A stretch of DNA of 64,000 bases from Kitasatospora sp. NBC_00458 (GCF_036013975.1 NZ_CP107904.1:1302001-1366000), one strand, 5' to 3'. Positions 33,093 through 42,224 are shown, numbered from the stretch's first letter. Notes: generated from the letters alone by a model not told the origin. Program-made: numbers and translations.

Positions 33093-33905
33093 ATGACCAA
33101 CGACCGCATCCCCGCGTCCGTACGCCAGACCTACGGCGCCGACGACCTCTCCCAAGCCGCGAGCTTCGCCGGAGGCTTCATCAACTTCGGCGACTGGCGC
33201 GGCATCGACACCACCGAGCCCACCCCGGAGGACCGGGTCCTCAGCCAGGAGAACCTCTACCGCCGCGTCCTGCGCGCATTCCCGGCACCGGCGGAGTCGC
33301 TGCGCCTTGCGGAGGTCGGCTGCGGCCGCGGGCTGGGCGCGGCCCTGGCGCTCCGGGAGTTCCGCTTCGCGGCCGTCACCGGCGTCGACATCCACCCCGA
33401 CCAGGTCGAACGCGCCCGCGCCGTCAACGCCAGGGCCCTGGCGACGTTCCCGGACCGGCTCGGCTACACCCTCGGCTCGGCCGACGAACTCCCGTTCGCG
33501 AACGGCTCCCTGGAGGGCGTGTACTCGGTCGAGGCGGCCCAGCACTTCCGCGAGCTGACCGGCTTCGCCCGCGAGGCGGCCCGGGTGCTGCGGCCCGGCG
33601 GCCGCCTGGTGGTGACCACGTTCTTCAGCGCCGGGGGCCCGGAGGCGGCCGAGCGGCTGAGCATCCTGCTCGGCAGCTTCGCCGACGGCCTGGACGTCCC
33701 CCACCCGCTGGACGGGTTCACCGCCGACCTCGCCGACGCGGGGTTCACCCGCGTCGCCACCGAGTCCATCGGCAAGGACGTCTGGCCCGGCCTGGACCGC
33801 TACCTGGAGGGCACCGTGCCGTCCGGCCACTGGACCCGCAACTTCCTGCACACCTGGCGCGACGGCCTGCTCGACTACCACGTCGTCACGGCCGAGCGGC
33901 TCTGA
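33093..33905 (+). CDS. Class I SAM-dependent methyltransferase
   Basis: A 270-aa enzyme with the Rossmann SAM-binding core: LRLAEVGCGRGLGAALALRE (motif I), TGVDIHPDQVERAR (acidic residue of strand 2), DELPFANGSLEGVYSVEAAQ and VLRPGGRLVVTTFF. N- and C-terminal extensions resemble small-molecule O- or C-methyltransferases of the UbiE/sterol type. GGAGA precedes the ATG. It stands alone before a strong terminator. A substrate cannot be named; a condensation enzyme 0.9 kb downstream makes a natural-product role conceivable. Confidence 0.8.
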   Translation: MTNDRIPASVRQTYGADDLSQAASFAGGFINFGDWRGIDTTEPTPEDRVLSQENLYRRVLRAFPAPAESLRLAEVGCGRGLGAALALREFRFAAVTGVDIHPDQVERARAVNARALATFPDRLGYTLGSADELPFANGSLEGVYSVEAAQHFRELTGFAREAARVLRPGGRLVVTTFFSAGGPEAAERLSILLGSFADGLDVPHPLDGFTADLADAGFTRVATESIGKDVWPGLDRYLEGTVPSGHWTRNFLHTWRDGLLDYHVVTAERL

Positions 33906-33959
33906 CCGGCGGGCCGCGACCGGCACCGGCGCGGACGCGCACGCAGCGGGCCGACGAGC

Positions 33960-33999
33960 CCGCGGGCCGGCCGCCCCCGCCGGGACGGCCGGCCCGCGG
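33960..33999. terminator. Strong bidirectional hairpin, 13-bp stem
   Basis: CCGCGGGCCGGCC (33960-33972) pairs perfectly with its complement at 33987-33999. It lies between the methyltransferase and the convergent secreted-protein gene and can stop both transcripts. Confidence 0.75.
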
Positions 34000-34017
34000 C
34001 ACGCGGAGCCGTGCGGA

Positions 34018-34455
34018 TCAACAGGTGACGGGCACCGAGACGGTGGCGGTCGACGGCGGCCAGCCCCAGTTGGTGACCGAGAAGGTCCCGGTGACGGTGG
34101 AACCACAGGGGGCGGTCCCGGCCACGTAGCCGACCGGCCGGCCGCCGACGGGGATGATGACGCTCGGCGCGTCGGTGCCCAGGGAGGCGCCGCCCACGAC
34201 CGAGGCCGAGAGGTTGAACGAGACCGTCTGCGGGGTCCAGCTGATGGCCACGGGGGTGGCGTAACCGGTCAGCCAGACCTGGCCGCCGTCGACGGTGGCG
34301 CAGAGCTCGGTGCGCAGGATGCCCTCGAAACCGGTGACACAGGTCCGGGTGGAGGTGGTGGCGCCGGCGGTCTGCGCGGTGGCCTCGGTGGCGCCCACGG
34401 CGCCGAGGGCGGACAGCGTGGCGGCACCGGCCAGTACCGAGGCGAATCGTTTCAT
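34018..34455 (-). CDS. Secreted protein of unknown function, 145 aa
   Basis: ATG 34455 follows GGAGA by 8 nt; the in-frame ATG 18 nt earlier is less well placed. The signal peptide is MKRFASVLAGAATLSALG with cleavage near ATEATA. The mature domain (about 115 aa) is Thr/Ser/Val-rich and beta-like, with four cysteines (TCVTGFEG, ELCATVDGG, APCGSTV and the final Cys) probably forming two disulfides. Similar small beta proteins are common in streptomycete secretomes; no function is known. Divergent from the condensation gene. Confidence 0.65.
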   Translation of the reverse strand: MKRFASVLAGAATLSALGAVGATEATAQTAGATTSTRTCVTGFEGILRTELCATVDGGQVWLTGYATPVAISWTPQTVSFNLSASVVGGASLGTDAPSVIIPVGGRPVGYVAGTAPCGSTVTGTFSVTNWGWPPSTATVSVPVTC

Positions 34456-34838
34456 CAGAAATCTCTCCTTCAAGGGAGTAGCGGGGTCGATTCCGCGTGG
34501 CGTGCAATTTCACGCTTCACATGTCAGATGCTTCCATGGCTTCCATTTGTTCACCGGACATCTGCCTTGACTCCGAAGATGATTACCGGAATTGACCTTC
34601 GCATGGCTCAATCCCACAGCCCGGCTCCCGGCGCCCCGGGGCGTCGGCCGAGCTCCGGCCGAGCCCCGGCCGCCACCCCCGGCACCCCCCGCCGGGCCTC
34701 CGCGGTCTCCTCACGGCCGCCGCCGCGCCGCCGGAGTCTCGACGATCTCCGAGCCGTGCGCCAGACTCTCCCTACGGCTCCCACCGCACCCTCCGCAGCA
34801 CCACCGATCCCCGAACCACGCATCGGAGAACCACCACG
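34456..34838. other. Divergent promoter region, relatively AT-rich
   Basis: No gene is seen in 383 nt. The stretch 34500-34610 is clearly less GC-rich than its surroundings and holds TTGACT (34567-34572) and TTGACC (34592-34597), which may be -35 boxes for the condensation gene. The rest, to 34838, is a GC-rich 5' leader. The GTG start at 34839 has GGAGA 10 nt upstream. Confidence 0.4.
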
Positions 34839-36218
34839 GTGACTACGAGTCGACCCCTGGAAATCAGCTTCTCGAACGGCAGATCCGGCAGCGGCCCGGC
34901 CACCTGGGGCCAGCAGGCCATCTGGGACGCCATCAACCGCCTGACCCCCGGCGACCGGCCGCGCTACAACATCACCACGGCCGCCCCGGTGGACCCCGGC
35001 GTCCCCCTGCAGACCACCCTGGACGCCCTCGGGGCCCTGCTCCACCTGCACGACACCCTGCACACCCGGCTGCATCCGGACGAGCACGGGCCCGGACTGC
35101 GCCAGACCGTCGACCCGGCCGGCCGGCTGACCGTCCACACCCGGCACTGCGAGGACGAACCCGCCGTACTCGCCGACGCCGGCCGCGAACTCCACGACGG
35201 GCTGGCCGCCGACCCGTTCGACCCCGCGACCGAGTGGCCGATCCGGGTGGGCCTGGTGATCGCCGACGGGCTGGTCCGGCACATCACCCTGGTCATCTCC
35301 CACACCGCGGTGGACGGCGGCGGCATGGGCCGACTGATCCAGGACCTCACCGAGCTGGCCCTGGGCGCCACCCCCGCGTCCATCCGCGCCGTGCGCGCGC
35401 CCCAGCAGCCGCTGGAGGAGGCGGAGTTCCAGCGGTCGGCGAGCGGACGGCGCCGCGACGCCAACGCCCGCGCGCACATCCTGCGCAAGCTGCGGCTCGG
35501 GCCGCCGCGTCTCTTCCCGCCCGCCGCCGCGGAGCCGGCGCCGTTCCCGAACGCGGTGCTCAGCTCACCGGCCCTGCTCCGCGCGGTCGACCTGGTCGCC
35601 GCCGCGCACCGGGCCAGCTCCTCCTCCGTCCTGCTGGCGGCGGCCTGCACGATGACCGCCGAACTCTCGGGCTCGCCGGACGTGGTGCTCCAGGTCATCG
35701 TGAGCAACCGCTTCCTGCCCGGCCTGTCCGACTCGGCGAGCGTGATCGCGAGCGACAGCGTGTTCCACCTGCCGGGCCTCTCCGGCGACTTCGCCGACAC
35801 CGTCCGGCGGACCCAGTCCTCCGCGATCGCCGCGTACCGCCACGCCTACTACGAGAGGCGCCTGCTGGACGCGGAGATCGACCGCCTGACCGCGGAGCAC
35901 GTCCCGCTGGCCGACCGGTCGTGCATCTTCAACGACACCCGCGACCTCCTGCCCGCCACCCTGGCGACCGCCCCCACGCCGACCACCGAACCGCTCGACC
36001 GGGCCCGCGAACGGACCACCCTGACCTGGCCGAAGGAGTTCGACCCGCGCCCCGGACTCAGCTACGCGCTGGACGCCCTGCAGACCGCCGACGCCCTGCA
36101 GCTCGCGATGACCGCCGATCCGGCCGTCCTCCCGCGCCCCGCCATGGCCCGGTTCCTGCACGGCATGGAGGACCTGATCCTCGCCGAGGCCGGGGTCCTC
36201 GCCGTCCCGTCCGGCTGA
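34839..36218 (+). CDS. Stand-alone condensation-domain protein
   Basis: A 459-aa single-domain member of the NRPS condensation/acyltransferase superfamily. The core motif HHxxxDG appears as SHTAVDG with the second, catalytic His retained (H155) and the Asp/Gly intact; WGQQAIWDAI resembles the C1 motif and IVSNRFLPGL the C5 region. No adenylation or carrier domain is attached or encoded next to it, so it must act in trans on carrier-bound or free substrates, or as an acyltransferase like PapA. Its start is GTG. A similar protein lies at 52527. Confidence 0.75.
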   Translation: MTTSRPLEISFSNGRSGSGPATWGQQAIWDAINRLTPGDRPRYNITTAAPVDPGVPLQTTLDALGALLHLHDTLHTRLHPDEHGPGLRQTVDPAGRLTVHTRHCEDEPAVLADAGRELHDGLAADPFDPATEWPIRVGLVIADGLVRHITLVISHTAVDGGGMGRLIQDLTELALGATPASIRAVRAPQQPLEEAEFQRSASGRRRDANARAHILRKLRLGPPRLFPPAAAEPAPFPNAVLSSPALLRAVDLVAAAHRASSSSVLLAAACTMTAELSGSPDVVLQVIVSNRFLPGLSDSASVIASDSVFHLPGLSGDFADTVRRTQSSAIAAYRHAYYERRLLDAEIDRLTAEHVPLADRSCIFNDTRDLLPATLATAPTPTTEPLDRARERTTLTWPKEFDPRPGLSYALDALQTADALQLAMTADPAVLPRPAMARFLHGMEDLILAEAGVLAVPSG

Positions 36219-36310
36219 CCGCCGCACCGGACGCACCCGGCACACCGGACGGAGCGGCCGACACGGGCGGCGCGACCGGCGTCGCGGCGCGGACAACGCG
36301 AGCGGCCCCG

Positions 36311-36361
36311 GCCGCCACGGACGAACGGCCGCCACGGACGAACGGCCGCCACGGACGAACG
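36311..36361. repeat. Three perfect 17-bp tandem repeats
   Basis: GCCGCCACGGACGAACG occurs three times in direct tandem with no spacer, immediately before a large terminator hairpin in the convergent gap. It has no spacers and is not a CRISPR. Confidence 0.9.
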
Positions 36362-36398
36362 GCCCGGCCCTCCGCGCGCGTGCGCGGAGGGCCGGGCC
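36361..36398. terminator. Strong bidirectional hairpin, 16-bp stem
   Basis: Bases 36361-36376 pair perfectly with 36383-36398 around a 6-nt loop, placed between the condensation gene and the convergent M1 peptidase gene, 20 nt from the peptidase stop. Confidence 0.85.
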
Positions 36399-36417
36399 GG
36401 GGCGTTCCGTCGGACCG

Positions 36418-37986
36418 TCAGCCCTGGTGGTCGTGGACCGAGTTGGTCTCCTGGATCTTCTTCCACGACTTCGGCTCGGCCGGCGCCGCCGCCGTGGCAC
36501 CCGGCGCGGAGCCCGGCGCCTGGCTCACCGCGGCGCCCGCCGACGGGGCGGCGAACGACGGGGCACCCGCCGGGGAGGCCGCGACGCCCGAGGAGCCGAC
36601 CGCCGGCTTGCCGACGGTGAACAGCCAGGTGTCGAACAGCCCCGCGAGCGGCTTCCCGGAGACCCGCTCGGCGTAGGCCTGGAACTGCTGGACGGTGGCG
36701 TTGCCGTACTTGCGCTCGGTCGGCCAGCCCTTCAGGATCCGGAAGAACTTCTCCTCCCCGACGGTGTTGCGCAGCGCCTGCACGGCCAGCGCCCCCCGGT
36801 CGTAGACGGCGCCGGCGAACTGGTTGTCGGGGCCCGGGTCGCCCGGCTTGATGGTCCAGAAGGCGTGGTCGGCCGGGTAGAGGGCGTAGGTGTAGTCGGC
36901 CAGCTCCTGGGCGGTGCCCTCGTTCTCGTGCTCGGACCAGAGCCACTGCGAGTACCGGGCGAAGCCCTCGTTGAGCCAGATGTCGCTCCAGCGCTGGACG
37001 GAGACGCTGTCGCCGTACCACTGGTGCGCCAGCTCGTGCACCACGACACCGGTGTTGGCGCCGCGCGCGAACTGCGCGGGGCTGTAGAAGACCTGGGTCT
37101 GGGTCTCCAGCGCGTACCTGGTGCGGGTGTTGGGCACGTAGCCGCCGACCGAGCCGAACGGGTAGGGGCCGAAGTAGCCGGTCAGCCAGTCCGCGATCTC
37201 GCCGGTCCGCTCGACGCTGGCCCGCGCGGCGCCGTCGTTCTCGCCGAGGTCCCTGCTGTAGGCGGTGGTGACGGGGATCCCGCTCGCCGTGGTGTCGGTG
37301 GTGAGGTCGAACCTGCCGATCGCCAGCGTGGCCAGGTAGGTGGCCTGCGGCTTGGGCTGGCGCCAGCTGTAGCGGGTCCAGCCGGCCGCCGAGCTCTGGG
37401 TCAGCGTGCCGTTGCTGATCGCCTGGGTGCCGTCGGGGACGAGCACGGAGACGTCGAAGCTCGCCTTGTCGGTCGGGTGGTCGTTGCTCGGGTACCACCA
37501 GGCCGAGCCCTCGGGCTCGTTGGCGACGACGCCGCCGTCGGGGGTGCGGATCCAGGCGGAGTAGCCGTCGCGCTTGACCTCCGCGGGCTTGTCCGCGTAC
37601 CGGACCACCACGGTGATCCGGCTGCCGCGGGGGATCGCCCGGGCGGGGGTGATCTCCAGCTCCTGGTCGCCGGTGGCCGCGAACTTGGCGGGGCGCCCGT
37701 TGACCAGCACCTCGCTCACCTTGAGCACGAAGTCCAGGTTGAACCGGGTGAGGTCCTGGGTGGCGGTGGCGAGGACGGTGGTGGTGCCCTCCAGCTGGTC
37801 GGTGACGGGCTGGTACTTGAGGCGGATGTCGTAGTGCGAGACGTCGTAGCCGCCGTTGCCGGCGTTCGGGTAGTAGGAGTCTCCGATGCCGGCCGCGCCT
37901 TGGCCGGCCTGGGCGGCGGAGGCGGGGACGGACAGGAACAGGGCGAGCGCGCCGGCAGCGGCAGAGACGATCAGCCTCTTGCGCAC
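36418..37986 (-). CDS. Secreted M1 family metallopeptidase
   Basis: A 522-aa zinc aminopeptidase-like protein. GTG 37986 follows GGAGG by 6 nt; the next 24 residues are a Sec signal (VRKRLIVSAAAGALALFL, ending VPASA). The N-terminal beta domain is followed by the gluzincin site H317-E-L-A-H321 with the third ligand E340 (WLNEGF), 18 residues later as in the family. The usual GAMEN exopeptidase motif is not seen; ALETQTQVF stands in its place, as in other secreted actinobacterial M1 enzymes. A disordered Ala/Pro tail ends the chain. It probably trims extracellular peptides. Confidence 0.88.
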   Translation of the reverse strand: MRKRLIVSAAAGALALFLSVPASAAQAGQGAAGIGDSYYPNAGNGGYDVSHYDIRLKYQPVTDQLEGTTTVLATATQDLTRFNLDFVLKVSEVLVNGRPAKFAATGDQELEITPARAIPRGSRITVVVRYADKPAEVKRDGYSAWIRTPDGGVVANEPEGSAWWYPSNDHPTDKASFDVSVLVPDGTQAISNGTLTQSSAAGWTRYSWRQPKPQATYLATLAIGRFDLTTDTTASGIPVTTAYSRDLGENDGAARASVERTGEIADWLTGYFGPYPFGSVGGYVPNTRTRYALETQTQVFYSPAQFARGANTGVVVHELAHQWYGDSVSVQRWSDIWLNEGFARYSQWLWSEHENEGTAQELADYTYALYPADHAFWTIKPGDPGPDNQFAGAVYDRGALAVQALRNTVGEEKFFRILKGWPTERKYGNATVQQFQAYAERVSGKPLAGLFDTWLFTVGKPAVGSSGVAASPAGAPSFAAPSAGAAVSQAPGSAPGATAAAPAEPKSWKKIQETNSVHDHQG

Positions 37987-38212
37987 AGGGGTCCTCCACA
38001 GGGTCACTGGGACAACGGGTCGGAACGATCCTTGTCCCGGCGGACCCCGTCTCACGCCTGAGAGATGAAATGTTCATGAGAAGAAACAGGCCGAAACGGC
38101 GGCGCCGCGCCCGCGCCACGTCCGGCCCGCCACCGCCCAGCCCAGCCCCGCCCCCGCCCCGCCTCCCCGCCCCTCCCGCCGCCTCCCGCCGCCACCTCCC
38201 GGCGGCGGGACC

Positions 38213-39085
38213 TCACGCTCCCAGCGCCACCGGCGCCCGCACCAGCGATCCGTACTCCGTCCACGAGCCGTCGTAGTTCTTCACGTGCGGGAACCCGAGC
38301 AGCTCGGTCAACGCGAACCAGGTGTGCGCCGAGCGCTCCCCGATCCGGCAGTACGTGATCACCTCGCGCTCGGACTCGACGCCCTGCACGCCGTACAGCG
38401 CGCGCAGCTCCTCCGCCGAACGGAAGGTGCCGTCCTCGTTGGCCGTCTGCGACCAGGGGATGTTCACCGCCCCCGGGATGTGCCCCGGCACCTGCGCCTG
38501 CTCCTGCGGCAGGTGCGGCGGCGCGAGCGCCTCGCCCCGGTACTCGGCCGGCGAGCGGACGTCCACCAGCACGGCGTCCGACCCGGGCTTGGCGAACACC
38601 TCGGCCTTCGCCAGCACCTCGTCCCGCAGCGCCCGCACCTCGGGGTGCTCGGGGCCGGTCAGCCGGTACGAGCTGTGCTGGTAGTCCATGACCTCCTCGG
38701 TGAGCCCGCGCTCCTCCAGCTCCCACTTCTTGCGCCCGCCGTCCAGCAGCCGCACCGGGCCGAAGCCGCGCAGCCGCATCAGCCAGTAGGCGTACGCGGC
38801 GAACCAGTTGTTGTTGCCGCCGTACAGCACCACGGTGGTGTCGTCCTCGACGCCGGCGGTCCGCAGCAGGTGCTGCAGGCCCACCCGGTCGATGTAGTCG
38901 CGGCCGACCGGGGTGTGCATGTCGGTGGTCCAGTTCCAGCCGACCGCCCCGGGGATGTGGCCCTGCTCGTACGCCCCGGTGTCCTCGTCCACCTCGACGA
39001 CGCGGAGCGTGCCGTCGTCCAGGTGGTGGGCCAGCCACTCCGTGCCGACCAGCGTCCCGGGGTGTGCGTAGCCGTTGCCGGTCAT
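38213..39085 (-). CDS. Thiosulfate sulfurtransferase (tandem rhodanese)
   Basis: A 290-aa two-domain rhodanese. The N-terminal inactive domain contains GHIPGAVGWNW and LYGGNNNWFAAYAYW. The C-terminal domain holds the active-site Cys C246 in the loop CRIGERS, with VLVDVRSPAEYRG and GHIPGAVNIPW before it. It moves sulfane sulfur from thiosulfate to cyanide or thiol acceptors. CRIGERS is the loop seen in actinobacterial CysA/SseA-type enzymes. AGGAGG precedes the ATG. It is another sulfur-handling gene but 25 kb from the sulfatase operon, with no evident link. Confidence 0.9.
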   Translation of the reverse strand: MTGNGYAHPGTLVGTEWLAHHLDDGTLRVVEVDEDTGAYEQGHIPGAVGWNWTTDMHTPVGRDYIDRVGLQHLLRTAGVEDDTTVVLYGGNNNWFAAYAYWLMRLRGFGPVRLLDGGRKKWELEERGLTEEVMDYQHSSYRLTGPEHPEVRALRDEVLAKAEVFAKPGSDAVLVDVRSPAEYRGEALAPPHLPQEQAQVPGHIPGAVNIPWSQTANEDGTFRSAEELRALYGVQGVESEREVITYCRIGERSAHTWFALTELLGFPHVKNYDGSWTEYGSLVRAPVALGA

Positions 39086-39246
39086 CGACGCCCTCCTTCA
39101 CTCGGACGGACCCTTCGAACCTACGTCCGCGCCCGCGCCGGGGCCACCCGCCGGGCCCGCGACGTGCCGCGCCGTGCCGCGCCGGGGCCGGCAGGACCCG
39201 GCCGGCGACACGGGCACCACCGAAGGGCCGCCGGCAGCGGCGGAGG

Positions 39247-40329
39247 CTACGCCGGGCCGCCGCCGTCCGGCCGCGCCACGTAGTAGACGTTGAGCACGTC
39301 CCCCTCGACCCGCTCGGTGGCCACCGTGCCGAACCCGGCCTCCGCGAGCATCCGCCGGGCGGTCTGCTCGCCCCAGACGGTGCCGAGCCCGGCACCGCCC
39401 TCGCCGAGCGAGACCGTCATGCAGTAGAAGGTCGAGAGCGCGTACAGCGCCGGGGCCAGCGGGTGGTCGACGTTCTCCTCCAGCCGGCTGCTCGCCGCGA
39501 TGTCGCCCATCAGGAAGACGCCGTCGGGCCGCAGCGCACCCGCGACGGCGCTCAGTGCGGCGGCCGGGCGGGCCAGGTCGTGGATCACGTCGAACGCCGT
39601 GACCAGGTCGTAGTCCCCGGTCAGCCCGGCCGAGTCGCCGAGGACGAAGCGGGCGTTGTCCAGGCCGTGCGCGGCGGCCTCGGCCTTGGCCGCGCCGATG
39701 CCCTGCTCCGAGATGTCCACGCCGGTGAACCGGCTGGCCGGGAAGGCCTTCGCCAGGACGTTGACGGCGTGGCCCTGCCCGGTGCCGATGTCGACCGCGT
39801 CGATGCCGGCCCGCAGCCGCTCGGTCAGACCCGGCACGAGCGGCACCACACGGTCCACCAGCACCCGGTCGTAGACGGCGGCCGTCTCCTCGCCCTGGAG
39901 CGACTGGAACCGCGGGTACGCCGAGTACGGCAGCCCGCCGCCCTCGCGGAACGCCGTGACGATCCGCTGCTCGACCTCGCCCATCAGCGCGAGGTACTGC
40001 ATCAGGCTCGCCATGTTGTCCGGCCCGGCGGCCCTGGTCAGCGAGGCCGCGTGCTCCGGCGGCAGCCGGTAGCGGCCGTCCTCCGGCCGGTACTCCACGA
40101 AGCCGCCGACCACCATGCCGCCCAGCCACTCGCGCACGTAGCGCTCGTCCAGCCGGGCCGCGGCGGCGATCTCCCCGCTGGTCGACGGGGCGAGGCCGGC
40201 CATCGTGTCGAAGAGTCCGGTCTGGTGGCCGACGCTGGTCATGAGCCCCAGGCAGGCGTCGTTCAGCACCTGCAGCACGCGGCCCGCGAACTCCTCCTGC
40301 TTCGCCGGGTCCGGTTCCCGTTCGGACAT
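39247..40329 (-). CDS. SAM-dependent methyltransferase with N-terminal winged helix
   Basis: A 360-aa protein. ATG 40329 has GGAGG 4 nt upstream, so a longer frame to 40377 is rejected. Residues 10-110 form a helical/winged-helix dimerisation module (VLQVLNDACLGLMTSVGHQTG, LDERYVREWLGGM) as in mycobacterial Rv2258c-type methyltransferases. The catalytic core reads VDIGTGQGHAVNVLAKAFP (motif I), FTGVDISEQGI and DLVTAFDVIHDLARP. The substrate is unknown. It stands 161 nt upstream of the rhodanese gene on the same strand and may be co-transcribed. Confidence 0.82.
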   Translation of the reverse strand: MSEREPDPAKQEEFAGRVLQVLNDACLGLMTSVGHQTGLFDTMAGLAPSTSGEIAAAARLDERYVREWLGGMVVGGFVEYRPEDGRYRLPPEHAASLTRAAGPDNMASLMQYLALMGEVEQRIVTAFREGGGLPYSAYPRFQSLQGEETAAVYDRVLVDRVVPLVPGLTERLRAGIDAVDIGTGQGHAVNVLAKAFPASRFTGVDISEQGIGAAKAEAAAHGLDNARFVLGDSAGLTGDYDLVTAFDVIHDLARPAAALSAVAGALRPDGVFLMGDIAASSRLEENVDHPLAPALYALSTFYCMTVSLGEGGAGLGTVWGEQTARRMLAEAGFGTVATERVEGDVLNVYYVARPDGGGPA

Positions 40330-40458
40330 CGTTCCTCCTGCGCCACTCGGGACCTGCGCGAACCCTCCCCTCGTCACGCTACGCCGCCGCCGGGCGTTCC
40401 CCCAGCCCCCGGCAGCGGGCGGCCCCGGGCCACCCGCCCCCAGCCGCCCGCCCCGGGG

Positions 40459-42150
40459 CTACCGCGCGGGCCAGGGCACCTCCGGCCGCCGCTCGAACGC
40501 GTACCCGGCGGCGTCCCAGCGGGCGCCCTCCTCGGCGAGGCGCCGCTTGAACCGGTCCCAGTCGTGGGTGGCCTTCGGCGACCAGCCCAGCTCGGCGATC
40601 GCGGGCAGCCGGGGCAGCAGCATCAGGTCCAGCTCGTACGGGGTGTCCAGGGTCTCGGTCCACAGCGGCGCCTCGACCCCGAGCACCGAGCCGGCCGGCA
40701 GCTTCACCAGGTCGTCCGGGTCCCAGGTGTAGGCGGACCAGACGTCGATCGTGCCGGCCCAGACGAGTCCGAGCGGGTAGGAGGACTCGTACTTCATGTC
40801 CAGGTAGCTGCGGCCGGACGGCGACATGATCACCTTGGCGCCCCGCTCGGCGGCCTTCCCGAGGTCGACGTCGCGTCCGCCCCGGCCGTCCCAGTACTGC
40901 AGCACGCCGACCCCGCCCGGGGCGGCCTGGTTCCAGCCCACCGGGGTCTTCCCCGCGGCCAGCACCTGGGCGTTCACCTGCCGGACGAACCCCGCGTACT
41001 GCTCCTCGGACATCTTCTTCACCTCGTCGCCGCCGATGTGCAGGTACGGGCCGGGGGTGATCCGGGCGAGCTCGGTGATCACGTCCCGGGTGAAGGCGAA
41101 GACGGCGTCGCCGGTCGGGCAGAGCGTCGAGAAGCCGACCTCGATCCCGGTGTACGGCCAGGGGCGGGCGCTGCCGGTGCAGTCGAGTTCGGGGTAGGAG
41201 GCGAGGACGGCGTTGCTGTGGCCGGGCAGGTCGATCTCGGGGACGACGGTCAGGTAGCGCTCCTGCGCGTACCGGACGATCTCCTGGTAGTCGGCCGCGG
41301 TGTAGAAGCCGCCGGGGGTGCCGTCGACCTCGCTGACGGCGCCGACCCGGGTGAGCGCGGGCCTGGACGGGACCTCGATCCGCCAGCCCTGGTCGTCGGT
41401 CAGGTGCAGGTGCAGGTGGTTGACCTTGTACAGGGCGAGCCGGTCGATGAACCCCTTGACCTCGGCCGGGGTGAAGAAGTGCCGGGCCACGTCGAGCATG
41501 ACGCCGCGGTAGGCGTAGCGCGGGCGGTCCTCGACGGTGACCGGCGCGACCGTCCAGTCGGTGCCGTCGGCGGCCCTGACCGGGGTCTCGATCTGCGGCG
41601 GGAGCAGCTGCCGCAGCGTCTGGGTGCCCCGGTGGAGGCCTTCGGGGGTGCGGGCGGCGATCCGCACGCCGGTGGCGTCGGCGGTCAGCCGGTACCCCTC
41701 GGCGCCGGTCTCGGCGGGGAGCGCGGGGTCGAGCAGGAGGCTGATGCCGTCGGCCGCGGCGGCGTCGCCGTCGGCCGCCACCTCGACCGGGAACCCGGTG
41801 GGGCGGCGCAGCGCCTCGGCGAGCTGTCCGGCGATCCGCCGCACCTCGGCCGCCTGCCCGGCCGGGGCGTCCGGGCCGGGGGCCGCGGTGCGGACGACGG
41901 TGCGGTCGGTGAGCCGGTAGCCGGGACCGGAGCCGGGGGTGGCGGAGAGCGGCGCCGGGATGATCCGGTCGGCGGTGCGGGGGCCGGTGGGGACGGCGGC
42001 CGGTTCGCCGCGGCCGCCGCCTCCCGGCCCGGAGTCGTCGCCGCCGATCGCCCGCTGGACCCCGAAGCCGGCCACCGCGAGGAGCAGCACGGCTGCGAGG
42101 ACGAGCAGTCTGCGGGTCCGGGCGGAGAGCCCGGCTGTTCGAATCGGCAC
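40459..42150 (-). CDS. Beta-N-acetylhexosaminidase, GH20
   Basis: A 563-aa exported or membrane-anchored enzyme. An N-terminal hydrophobic helix (RLLVLAAVLLLAVAGFGV) acts as signal or anchor, followed by the GH20b domain (RIIPAPLS) and the catalytic barrel: YRGVMLDVARHFF, HLHLTDDQGWR, VVPEIDLPGHS and the acid/base pair in HIGGDEVKK. It releases GlcNAc from chitin oligosaccharides. GTG 42150 has GGGAG at 6 nt. A DasR-like box lies about 60 nt upstream, so control by GlcNAc metabolism is expected. Confidence 0.9.
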   Translation of the reverse strand: MPIRTAGLSARTRRLLVLAAVLLLAVAGFGVQRAIGGDDSGPGGGGRGEPAAVPTGPRTADRIIPAPLSATPGSGPGYRLTDRTVVRTAAPGPDAPAGQAAEVRRIAGQLAEALRRPTGFPVEVAADGDAAAADGISLLLDPALPAETGAEGYRLTADATGVRIAARTPEGLHRGTQTLRQLLPPQIETPVRAADGTDWTVAPVTVEDRPRYAYRGVMLDVARHFFTPAEVKGFIDRLALYKVNHLHLHLTDDQGWRIEVPSRPALTRVGAVSEVDGTPGGFYTAADYQEIVRYAQERYLTVVPEIDLPGHSNAVLASYPELDCTGSARPWPYTGIEVGFSTLCPTGDAVFAFTRDVITELARITPGPYLHIGGDEVKKMSEEQYAGFVRQVNAQVLAAGKTPVGWNQAAPGGVGVLQYWDGRGGRDVDLGKAAERGAKVIMSPSGRSYLDMKYESSYPLGLVWAGTIDVWSAYTWDPDDLVKLPAGSVLGVEAPLWTETLDTPYELDLMLLPRLPAIAELGWSPKATHDWDRFKRRLAEEGARWDAAGYAFERRPEVPWPAR

Positions 42151-42208
42151 GGCCGCTCCCGGTGTCGTCGCGCAGTCGACCGGCCCGTGTTCACGGCCGG
42201 TTCACCGG

Positions 42209-42224
42209 AATGGTCTCAACCAAT
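42209..42224 (-). promoter_or_regulatory. DasR-responsive element (dre)-like operator
   Basis: AATGGTCTCAACCAAT matches the core of the known DasR site, TGGTCTAGACCA, at 10 of 12 positions and is nearly palindromic. It lies 59 nt upstream of the GH20 start codon. DasR represses chitin and GlcNAc genes in streptomycetes, so the site and gene function agree. Confidence 0.7.

Noticed and set aside
36311..36361. Short tandem repeats considered as a CRISPR array
   Set aside because: Units are directly adjacent without spacers, and no cas gene is present.
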